Shown here: positions 1 to 5,372 of the stretch, piece by piece
Layout: each line of letters opens with the position of its first letter
How positions within the stretch are numbered: the stretch's first letter is position 1
Source of the DNA: an uncultured Lachnospiraceae bacterium
GTDB taxonomy: Bacteria > Bacillota > Clostridia > Lachnospirales > Lachnospiraceae
Assembly: GCA_945643825.1 (NCBI GenBank)
Contig: CALZEZ010000121.1
Coordinates: forward strand, 1-5,372
DNA: 5,372 nucleotides
Direction: 5' to 3'
Program-made: the position numbers and the translations under genes
Notes under the pieces: model-generated
Seen by the model: only the letters and a program-made list of their open reading frames with translations
What the model was told of the DNA's origin: nothing
The model's database searches: none

Positions 1-1
1 T

Positions 2-667
2 ACAGCGGATCGAGGGTGTGTTACCGGATTGTTGAACCAGGCGATGCAGCATTTTGAACAAAAGAAGAAGGAGAAGATTCAGATACAGGGGGCATCTCTT
101 TCGATGGGAATCTGTAAATGTGCGCCCGGGGATGATTTTCAGGAGGTCTTGTCAAAAGCGGACAAGGCATTGTACCACGTAAAGCATCAGGGTAAAAATG
201 GTTATCATTGGTATTATGAACAGAAGAATGAGTTTCTGGCAGACAGTGCAGCGATTGACATTGAGAAATTGATGGAGTCAATCCGGCAATCCGGAAGCTA
301 TGATGGTGCCATGGAGGTAGAATACCGGGAATTTGCAAAGCTGTATGAATATCTTGGCAAAGTTTGTGAGAGATATAAACATACCTGTCATGTGGCATTG
401 ATTACACTGGATGTGAAAGCTGAGGAAACGATTTACATCGATGATATTGAGCAGGCAATGCATGAAATGGAAATCGCAATACGCGAGAACATAAGAAATG
501 TTGATATTTGTACCAGATACAGCTCGATGCAGTTTCTTGTTGTCTTATTGGAGGCCGGACAACAGAATATTGATCCGATCATGCAGCGCATTTTTATGAG
601 ATTTCATAAAATATGTCAAAACACCAAATTCTCTCCTGATTATGAATCTCGTTCGATGAACAGATAA
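2..667 (+). CDS. GGDEF-domain protein, 5'-truncated by the window, with a degenerate second GGDEF-like domain
   Basis: The reading frame is open to the left edge. A TTG at 29 is the first possible start, but the domain content shows the true start lies upstream. The visible protein begins with the end of a GGDEF domain: the LSMGI strand (nt 98-112), then the helix with the conserved Ala-Asp-x-Ala-Leu-Tyr pattern and Lys-x-x-Gly-x-Asn (nt 158-199). The family synthesises cyclic di-GMP from two GTP; the catalytic signature itself is outside the window, so activity cannot be judged. A linker follows, then about 110 residues (nt ~320-646) that look like a second GGDEF fold. A hydrophobic strand (HVALITLDV) is followed by a helix and RYSSMQFLVVLLEA, where SSMQF (nt 521-535) sits at the GGDEF position. 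That copy lacks the Gly-Gly and acidic residues, so it should be non-catalytic. It also stops near the SIGI-like strand, without the last helix. The protein may be a sensor or response regulator with an N-terminal input domain; this is not visible. Confidence 0.85.
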   Translation, partial: TADRGCVTGLLNQAMQHFEQKKKEKIQIQGASLSMGICKCAPGDDFQEVLSKADKALYHVKHQGKNGYHWYYEQKNEFLADSAAIDIEKLMESIRQSGSYDGAMEVEYREFAKLYEYLGKVCERYKHTCHVALITLDVKAEETIYIDDIEQAMHEMEIAIRENIRNVDICTRYSSMQFLVVLLEAGQQNIDPIMQRIFMRFHKICQNTKFSPDYESRSMNR

Positions 668-696
668 AAAAAGTTAATTTTTTTTTACAAAAAGTA

Positions 697-725
697 TTGA
701 CATTCATTCTTTTTTGCATTAATGT
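697..725 (+). promoter_or_regulatory. Predicted SigA-type promoter of the ABC exporter operon
   Basis: A perfect -35 hexamer TTGACA lies at 697-702. With a 17-base spacer, the -10 would be TAATGT at 720-725, which keeps the three most conserved positions of TATAAT (T1, A2, T6). Transcription would begin near 732, giving a leader of about 48 bases before the ATG at 780. The -10 is the weaker half; ATTAAT at 718-723 with a 15-base spacer is the alternative. No strong terminator separates it from the upstream gene. There is only an A-run/T-run stretch (666-686) that could form a weak A:U hairpin, so readthrough from the GGDEF gene is possible. Confidence 0.6.
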
Positions 726-731
726 ATTAAT
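718..731. repeat. 14-bp palindrome (ATTAAT-GT-ATTAAT) over the exporter promoter
   Basis: Two copies of the self-complementary hexamer ATTAAT are separated by GT, giving an inverted repeat that is perfect except for the two central bases. It covers the predicted -10 and ends at about the predicted transcription start, a typical place for a repressor operator. The region is very AT-rich, so chance is a real alternative. No regulator gene is visible next to the operon inside the window. Confidence 0.35.
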
Positions 732-779
732 CGCCTAATACAACAATAAAACAACACAACAATACAAAGAGGTAAGGAT

Positions 780-1472
780 ATGAGTGCATTAGTACAAATC
801 GAAGATATGTGCAAGATTTATAATCCAGGTGAGAATGAAGTTCGTGCTTTGGATCATATCAGCCTGGAGATTGACGATCATGAATTTGTTGCCATTATCG
901 GTCATTCCGGATCCGGAAAATCGACACTGATGAATATGCTCGGTTGTCTTGATGTTCCGACCTCTGGAAGCTATAAGCTCAGAGGCATCGATGTATCCTC
1001 TATGTCAGATGATGAGCTGTCTGATATCCGAAATAAAGAGATCGGCTTTGTTTTTCAAGGCTTTAATCTGATTCAGAATCTCACAGCGGTGGAGAATGTG
1101 GAGCTTCCCCTCATCTATCGGGGAGTTGGCAGAAAAGAGAGACTGGAGCTTGCGGTTGCTGCCCTTGAGAAGGTGGGGCTCGGGCATCGTTTGGATCATA
1201 AACCGGCTCAGATGTCCGGGGGTCAGCAGCAGCGTGTAGCAATTGCCCGCGCAATTGCACAGGCTCCGCCGGTTATTCTGGCCGACGAGCCGACAGGTAA
1301 TCTGGATTCGGGCTCCACAAAGGAGATAATGCAGATACTCAAGGAGCTACATAAGGAAGGTCGTACGGTAATCATTATCACACATGATAATGAGATTGCA
1401 GATCAGACAGAGAGACGCATCAGGATTAAGGATGGTCAGGTAGAATTTGACTCAAAGAGAGGGGAAGAATAA
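780..1472 (+). CDS. ABC transporter ATP-binding protein, MacB/LolD type (exporter ATPase)
   Basis: This 230-residue protein has every motif of an active ABC ATPase. They are Walker A GHSGSGKST (residues 41-49), Q-loop Gln93 in VFQGFNL, the signature MSGGQQQRVAIARA (145-158), Walker B VILADE with catalytic Glu170, D-loop NLD (174-176), and switch His202 in ITHD. The length and the PTGNLDS wording are typical of the LolD/MacB/YknY (MJ0796-like) subfamily, whose dimer sits under FtsX-fold permeases and drives a mechanical cycle rather than ordinary channel transport. The ATG at 780 is chosen because AAGAGG (767-772) stands 7 bases upstream and the protein starts exactly where the family does. 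The stop codon overlaps the start of the membrane fusion protein gene (TAATG, one shared base), suggesting translational coupling. It is the first gene of the operon and should pair with the permease at 2980-4203. Confidence 0.95.
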   Translation: MSALVQIEDMCKIYNPGENEVRALDHISLEIDDHEFVAIIGHSGSGKSTLMNMLGCLDVPTSGSYKLRGIDVSSMSDDELSDIRNKEIGFVFQGFNLIQNLTAVENVELPLIYRGVGRKERLELAVAALEKVGLGHRLDHKPAQMSGGQQQRVAIARAIAQAPPVILADEPTGNLDSGSTKEIMQILKELHKEGRTVIIITHDNEIADQTERRIRIKDGQVEFDSKRGEE

Positions 1473-2947
1473 TGAAGAAAAAATTATCAAAGAAAGCAAA
1501 GCGTCGCATTGTTATTTTCAGTTTAATTGGTGTTGTCGCTGTTTATTTTGTAGTATCAAGCCGTGTTAAGGCTTCTCAGCCGATGATGGTGATGACGACG
1601 AATGCGCAGATCGGTGATATCGATCAGGTGCTGACAACGAGTGGAACTGTCGAGAGTGAGCAGACAAAGACTTATTATTCTCCGGTTGGCGCAAGTATCA
1701 TGGCAGTGAATGCTGAGCTGGGAGATGAAATTCACAGTGGTGATGTTCTGGTAGCTTATGATGTGGCAGATTTGGAAACTGCGAAACAACAGGCAGAATA
1801 TCGCACACAGGCAGCGGTAAACAATTATCTTGGTACTGCAGAGCAGAATAAGCAGAGCGGCGGGAAATATGAAGAGGCATCTACAAACCTTGATATCCTG
1901 GAACAGCAGATTGCTGCACAACGCGAGCTTGTGAAGCAGATGAAGGATGTCTTACTCAATAAGACAAATGAGATGAAAAACAAGTACAGCAAGAAGGATG
2001 TAGAGCTACAGAAGAAGCTTCAGACAGAGCAGGCAAATCTGTCAAGTGCTGAAACCGGTGAGGCCAGAGAACAGATTAACTGGAGAATCCGTAATATTCA
2101 GAGTGAAATCACCCAGAATAGTTATGATCTGGCAATGGTTGATCAGAATCTGGAGCTAAGACAAATGCAGTATGAGATTGATGATGCGGAAGAGGTTCTC
2201 AGAAAATATGAAGAGAAACAGACGGAGATGAAATCTCAGAAGAATGGAAATGAAGCTTCCCAGAGCAGCAAATATAATGCAGCAAGCCTGAATGCCAATG
2301 CCAATGAATCCAAACTCTCGCAGCAGATTGCGGAGGAAAATCTTGAGACAGCCCAGAATGGTGTGGTTGCACAGTTTGATGGAATCGTAACCGCAATCAG
2401 TGCAAAGGAAGGAGCACTTGCCACAGAGGGAATGGAGCTGTTGGAGGTGCAGAGCAACAAAGAGGTATGTGTCAAGATTGAAGTGACAAAGTACGATCTG
2501 GAGAAGGTTAAGATCGGACAGAAGGCAGATTTGACAATTGCCGGTAATGCGTACGAAGGCGAGATTTCCAAGATCTATCATATGGCAACCAAGAATGCAG
2601 CCGGAAGCTCTATTGTACAGGCACTTATTCACATTAAAAATCCGGACGATGGAATTTTCTTAGGTATCGAGGCAAAGGTTCGTTTGTATACGGCAGCTAG
2701 CAAACAGGCGATTCTTATTCCGAATGAAGTAATCAATGCGGATATGAATGGTGATTTCGTTTATGTTGTTGAAGAGGGAGTTGTTGTAAGAAAAGATATT
2801 ACAACCGGTATTACCTCTGATCTTTATACAGAGGTTCTGAGCGGATTGTCAACCGAGGATCAGATTGTTCTGGATTCCTCCAGTGTGACAGAAGGTATGA
2901 ATGTAGTGCAGATGCCTCAGAATGTGGAAGAGCAGCCTGAAGAATAG
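1472..2947 (+). CDS. Membrane fusion protein (MacA/YknX/HlyD-like) of an ABC exporter
   Basis: This 491-residue protein starts with a Lys/Arg-rich cytosolic tip and one membrane anchor (about residues 13-30), leaving the rest outside the cell. Then come the first half of a biotinyl-lipoyl-like domain (about 55-100, with SPVGASIMAVNAELGDEIHSGDVL), a long helical, Gln/Glu/Lys-rich coiled-coil hairpin (about 101-298), and the second lipoyl half (VVAQFDGIVTAISAKEGALATEG, 298-320). A beta-barrel domain follows (about 329-405, with YDLEKVKIGQKADL), then a membrane-proximal domain (about 412-480) and an acidic tail. Such proteins link the permease to what lies outside the membrane and can stimulate its ATPase. 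At 491 residues it is well longer than Escherichia coli MacA (about 370); the excess lies mainly in the hairpin. The start shares a base with the ATPase stop, and the purine-rich GAGAGGGGAA just upstream serves as ribosome binding site. No outer-membrane partner is seen, so a YknX-like role in a Gram-positive envelope is likelier than tripartite efflux. Confidence 0.92.
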   Translation: MKKKLSKKAKRRIVIFSLIGVVAVYFVVSSRVKASQPMMVMTTNAQIGDIDQVLTTSGTVESEQTKTYYSPVGASIMAVNAELGDEIHSGDVLVAYDVADLETAKQQAEYRTQAAVNNYLGTAEQNKQSGGKYEEASTNLDILEQQIAAQRELVKQMKDVLLNKTNEMKNKYSKKDVELQKKLQTEQANLSSAETGEAREQINWRIRNIQSEITQNSYDLAMVDQNLELRQMQYEIDDAEEVLRKYEEKQTEMKSQKNGNEASQSSKYNAASLNANANESKLSQQIAEENLETAQNGVVAQFDGIVTAISAKEGALATEGMELLEVQSNKEVCVKIEVTKYDLEKVKIGQKADLTIAGNAYEGEISKIYHMATKNAAGSSIVQALIHIKNPDDGIFLGIEAKVRLYTAASKQAILIPNEVINADMNGDFVYVVEEGVVVRKDITTGITSDLYTEVLSGLSTEDQIVLDSSSVTEGMNVVQMPQNVEEQPEE

Positions 2948-2979
2948 CGTGTAGGCAATGGGAAAGGCTTGGTAATTAT

Positions 2980-4203
2980 ATGTCACAGGTAATAGAATAT
3001 ATTAAGATTGCGCTGATGAATATCAAGAGCAATCGAGGCAGATCCATTCTTACAATGCTTGGCATTATTATTGGTATTGCCTCCGTTATTATGATTATTT
3101 CTGTCGGTAACGGCATCTCAAAGGAGATGAACAGTGAGCTAAACGCCATGGCGGGCGGACAGATTTATCTTTATATAGATAACAAGAACAATGATCAGAG
3201 TATTACAATGAATCAGAACGATTTTGATGCAATTGAGGAGAATATTGATCATGTAATCGGAGCAACACCGGATTATATGTGGTACGGCGGAAAGATTGAG
3301 GGACGAAAGGGTAATCTGGATGCATCCATTGAAGCCGGAAATGAGAACCTGGAATTTATTTATAAGAGAGATATTATCAAAGGAAAGTACTTTACAGCAG
3401 CGGATAATGATATGGGCAATAAGGTCTGTGTCATTTCCGAGAGCGGAGCAAAGGCCTTGTTTGGAACATCTGATGTTATCGGCATGACGGTTAATGTGAC
3501 GCTGTATGATGTCACACAGGAGCTTCGTATTGTAGGAATCCGTGAGGATGACAGTTCCACACTTCTTAATATGATGAATGGACAAAATGCCAGAATTCAG
3601 GTAGAGGTTCCGATTAATCTGCTCAATGCATCCTATGGGTTCTGGCTGGAGGATTTTCAGGAAGTTCTGATCATCACTGAGGGAAATGAATACTGTGCAC
3701 CAGTTGCACGGGATGCAATCAGATTGATTGAAACCAGACATAATATCCGGGGTGAAAACATCGTCCAGGTTCAAAGCTTTGCAGAACAGATGGGACAAAT
3801 CAATGGAATGATGGATATGCTTACGATGTTCGTTGTTCTGATTGCTGCGATTTCCCTGTTAGTAGGTGGAATCGGCGTCATGAATATTATGCTTGTATCG
3901 GTAACCGAGCGAACCAGAGAGATTGGTATCAGAAAAGCACTGGGAGCAAGGACATCCTCCATTTTGCTTCAGTTTCTGTCTGAATCTGCCATTATCACGC
4001 TTCTGGGAGGTATCATAGGAATTGCGATTGGTATTGTAGGTGCATTTGCGGCTTGCGCTGCACTTGGCTTTTCAGCACATGTCAAGATTTCCACGGTACT
4101 TGGTGCATCTCTGTTTTCTTCTGCGGTTGGTATTTTCTTTGGAATGTATCCGGCAAAGAGGGCAGCAAAGCTCAGTCCAATAGAAGCGTTGAGACACGAA
4201 TAA
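2980..4203 (+). CDS. ABC transporter permease, MacB/FtsX family (YknZ-like)
   Basis: The 407-residue protein has the standard MacB permease plan. An amphipathic N-terminus (EYIKIALMNIKSNRGRSILTMLGIIIGI) leads into membrane segment 1 (about 22-43). A large extracellular MacB_PCD-like domain follows (about 45-275), then segments 2 (about 279-305), 3 (about 333-360) and 4 (about 370-391). Between segments 2 and 3 is the diagnostic cytosolic loop ERTREIGIRKALGA (310-323), the contact with the ATPase. The end PAKRAAKLSPIEALRHE is also family-typical. Segments show no break or frameshift. Unlike Gram-negative MacB, the ATPase is a separate gene, as in Firmicutes YknYZ. The ATG at 2980 is the only usual start upstream of the conserved N-terminus; GGGAAAGG (2960-2967) is the best ribosome binding site, but its spacing of about 12 bases is long, so translation may partly depend on the upstream gene 32 bases away. 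Related systems export or resist antimicrobial peptides or toxins; the substrate here is unknown. Confidence 0.94.
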   Translation: MSQVIEYIKIALMNIKSNRGRSILTMLGIIIGIASVIMIISVGNGISKEMNSELNAMAGGQIYLYIDNKNNDQSITMNQNDFDAIEENIDHVIGATPDYMWYGGKIEGRKGNLDASIEAGNENLEFIYKRDIIKGKYFTAADNDMGNKVCVISESGAKALFGTSDVIGMTVNVTLYDVTQELRIVGIREDDSSTLLNMMNGQNARIQVEVPINLLNASYGFWLEDFQEVLIITEGNEYCAPVARDAIRLIETRHNIRGENIVQVQSFAEQMGQINGMMDMLTMFVVLIAAISLLVGGIGVMNIMLVSVTERTREIGIRKALGARTSSILLQFLSESAIITLLGGIIGIAIGIVGAFAACAALGFSAHVKISTVLGASLFSSAVGIFFGMYPAKRAAKLSPIEALRHE

Positions 4204-4229
4204 AGAATACTTTGTTTTTATTTTTGTAC

Positions 4230-4258
4230 TTGACTGTATAGAAACCTTTGTATACAAT
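4230..4258 (+). promoter_or_regulatory. Strong predicted SigA-type promoter of the solute-binding protein gene
   Basis: TTGACT (4230-4235) and TACAAT (4253-4258) are separated by exactly 17 bases; each differs from the consensus hexamer at one position. Transcription should start near 4265, leaving a leader of about 50 bases before the ATG at 4315. The promoter lies entirely between the permease stop (4203) and the next gene, so the solute-binding protein gene is probably an independent transcription unit. The -10 is overlapped by the palindrome at 4248-4257 and by the left arm of the inverted repeat at 4256-4287. Confidence 0.8.
4248..4257. promoter_or_regulatory. Palindrome TTGTATACAA over the -10, candidate GntR-family operator
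   Basis: TTGTATACAA is a perfect 10-base palindrome covering the last bases of the spacer and most of the -10 hexamer. It matches the centre of the gluconate operator bound by Bacillus subtilis GntR, as I recall it (ATACTTGTATACAAGTAT), and the general GTATAC core of several GntR-family sites. The outer bases here (CT on the left, TG on the right) do not continue the symmetry, so the site would be a minimal one. A repressor bound here would block RNA polymerase. No regulator gene is in the window. Confidence 0.45.
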
Positions 4259-4288
4259 GTGCTTGTGTTGAAAGATACAAGCACATTT
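4256..4288 (+). terminator. Stem-loop after the exporter operon, possible terminator and/or operator
   Basis: Arms 4256-4268 and 4275-4287 pair over 13 positions (12 Watson-Crick plus one G-U) around the 6-base loop TGAAAG; the outer 11 pairs are perfect. It is the only strong hairpin downstream of the permease stop. Only three T residues follow (4286-4288), so intrinsic termination would be inefficient by usual rules. The left arm begins inside the -10 of the next promoter, and the predicted start (about 4265) falls within that arm. A full hairpin can therefore form only in readthrough RNA from the exporter operon, not in the transcript of the downstream gene. Confidence 0.45.
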
Positions 4289-4314
4289 CAGTAATTGAGA
4301 AAGGAAAAGTAAAC

Positions 4315-5372
4315 ATGAAAAGAAAAAGCATTAAGCTTCTTCTGATCGCTATGTTTACGGCACTTACTATTGCACTGGGCGGATGCGCAGGCGATAAGGG
4401 GAGTGATGCAGATTCTCAGATTACCATCGGAATAGCGCAGGATATCGAAGATAGTCTTGACCCACACAAAGTTGTTGCGGCAGGAACGAAGGAAGTATTC
4501 TTCAATATCTATGAGGGTCTTGTAAAGCCCGACAGCGATGGCAATTTCATCCCCGCAGTAGCCAGTGAAGTAAACATTTCAGAAGATGGCGGCACTTACA
4601 CCTTTACACTTCGTGAGGGTATCAAGTTCCATGATGGAAATCTGGTAACGGTGGAGGATATTAAATATTCTTTAGATCGATGCGCCGATACCAGTAACGG
4701 AGATCCACTGGTAGCGGCGTTTGCTAATATCAATGCCGTAACCATATTGGATGATAAGACGGTAGAGGTATCTCTTGTTACTCCGGACACGGAGTTTCTT
4801 GCCAATCTTACAACAGCCATTATCCCGGCTTCCAATACAGAGCCGGAGAAAAAGGCAATTGGTACAGGTCCCTACAAGTATGTATCCAGAGCACCACAGG
4901 AAAATGTGATTCTCGAGAGTAATAAAGATTATTGGGGTGGAAAGCCGGATATTGATCACATCACATTAAAGGTATGTGCTAATGCGGATTCCCTTGTTAT
5001 GGATTTGAATGGCGGTTCCATGGATATGTTCATGAGACTGACTTCTGCGCAGGTAGATCAGCTTAATGGTGAGTTTGAAATCTATGAGGGCACCATGAAT
5101 CTGGTTCAGGCATTATACCTGAATAATGCAGTTACACCATTTGATAATGAGAGAGTTCGCATGGCGCTTTGCTATGCTTTGGATCGAAAAGAGCTTTTTG
5201 ATACGGCATTTGACGGCAAGGGTTCTCCTCTTGGAAGTGCAATGTATCCCTCGTTTGGTAAATATTATGTTGAGGAGCTCAATGATGCATATCCTACGAA
5301 TGTAGAGAAGGCAAAGGAGATTCTGGCAGAAGAGGGCTATACGGATGGATTCACTTTCACTATTACCGTTCC
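4315..5372 (+). CDS. Family 5 extracellular solute-binding lipoprotein (Dpp/Opp/Nik-type), 3'-truncated by the window
   Basis: The frame is open from the ATG at 4315 through the right edge, 352 complete codons without a stop. AAAGGA (4300-4305) lies 9 bases upstream. The N-terminus is a lipoprotein signal peptide: MKRKSIK, a hydrophobic core, and lipobox LGGC with Cys24 as the lipidated residue, so the protein should be anchored to the outer face of the membrane. Hallmarks of the SBP_bac_5 family follow in order: SLDPHK (49-54), NIYEGLVKPD (64-73), YTFTLREGIKFHDG (95-108), VEDIKYSLDR, GTGPYKY (183-189), NKDYWGGKPDID (203-214), and the second-lobe motif DNERVRMALCYALDRK (277-292). Family members run to about 500-550 residues, so roughly the last third is missing. 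They capture oligopeptides, dipeptides, nickel or sometimes sugars or opines for an ABC importer; the ligand cannot be told from this part. It is probably the first gene of the importer operon, since a strong promoter stands directly upstream. Confidence 0.93.
   Translation, partial: MKRKSIKLLLIAMFTALTIALGGCAGDKGSDADSQITIGIAQDIEDSLDPHKVVAAGTKEVFFNIYEGLVKPDSDGNFIPAVASEVNISEDGGTYTFTLREGIKFHDGNLVTVEDIKYSLDRCADTSNGDPLVAAFANINAVTILDDKTVEVSLVTPDTEFLANLTTAIIPASNTEPEKKAIGTGPYKYVSRAPQENVILESNKDYWGGKPDIDHITLKVCANADSLVMDLNGGSMDMFMRLTSAQVDQLNGEFEIYEGTMNLVQALYLNNAVTPFDNERVRMALCYALDRKELFDTAFDGKGSPLGSAMYPSFGKYYVEELNDAYPTNVEKAKEILAEEGYTDGFTFTITV

Noticed and set aside
600..667. Possible frameshift at the end of the GGDEF protein.
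   Set aside because: The end still fits the SIGI-like strand of a truncated GGDEF-like domain in the same frame, and the other frames do not continue a better match.
666..686. A-run and T-run (AAAAAAA...TTTTTTTTT) after the GGDEF gene as an intrinsic terminator.
   Set aside because: The possible stem is only A:U pairs with almost no loop and no GC base; it is too weak to call, though the T-run may contribute to pausing.
2156..2632. Antisense open frames opposite the fusion protein gene, some hydrophobic.
   Set aside because: The hydrophobicity reflects complementing Glu/Lys/Gln-rich coiled-coil codons; no ribosome binding site or recognisable domain.
2958..2975. Five-codon mini-ORF (MGKAW) in the gap between fusion protein and permease genes.
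   Set aside because: It is very short, has no clear ribosome binding site of its own and no attenuation-like feature; the bases are better explained as the ribosome binding region of the permease gene.
3139..3798. Long antisense open frame (219 codons) inside the permease gene.
   Set aside because: It lies wholly opposite a well-supported MacB-type gene, has no family-like motif, and such frames commonly mirror codon bias of the sense gene.
4596..4959. Antisense open frames opposite the start of the solute-binding protein gene.
   Set aside because: The + strand has an uninterrupted, strongly family-typical frame here; the antisense products resemble nothing and are shadows.

Overview
The window looks like chromosomal DNA from a low-to-moderate GC member of the Clostridia, most plausibly a Lachnospiraceae-type gut anaerobe. 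This is inferred from AT-rich intergenic regions with SigA-type hexamers, purine-rich ribosome binding sites, a GGDEF protein with a decayed second GGDEF-like domain, and a MacAB-like exporter in a cell that seems to be Gram-positive (lipoprotein substrate-binding protein, no outer-membrane partner). No rRNA, tRNA, mobile element or CRISPR array is visible. All genes are on the + strand.

Layout. (1) Positions 2-667: 3' end of a diguanylate-cyclase-like gene. It carries the C-terminal part of one GGDEF domain, then a degenerate GGDEF-like domain in which the signature is Ser-Ser-Met-Gln-Phe. (2) 668-779: intergenic, with a TTGACA promoter, an ATTAAT-GT-ATTAAT palindrome over the probable -10, and a G-free A/C-rich leader. 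(3) 780-4203: a compact three-gene operon encoding an ABC ATPase, a membrane fusion protein with an unusually long coiled coil, and a MacB/FtsX-type permease. The first two genes overlap by one base (TAATG); the third follows after 32 bases. Together they should form a MacAB/YknXYZ-type export or mechanotransmission complex. The substrate cannot be read from the sequence. (4) 4204-4314: intergenic, with a strong SigA-like promoter (TTGACT-17-TACAAT). Its -10 is covered by the perfect palindrome TTGTATACAA, and it runs into a 13-bp-arm inverted repeat. (5) 4315 to the right edge: 5' two thirds or so of a family 5 (Dpp/Opp-type) lipoprotein solute-binding protein, probably the first gene of a peptide or nickel uptake operon that continues outside the window.

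Most of the content is ordinary for such a genome. The points most worth a second look are the probable GntR-type operator at the substrate-binding protein promoter, the neighbouring stem-loop that could serve both as terminator and as operator, the decayed second GGDEF domain, and the long hairpin of the membrane fusion protein. I do not see convincing evidence for a wholly new system.
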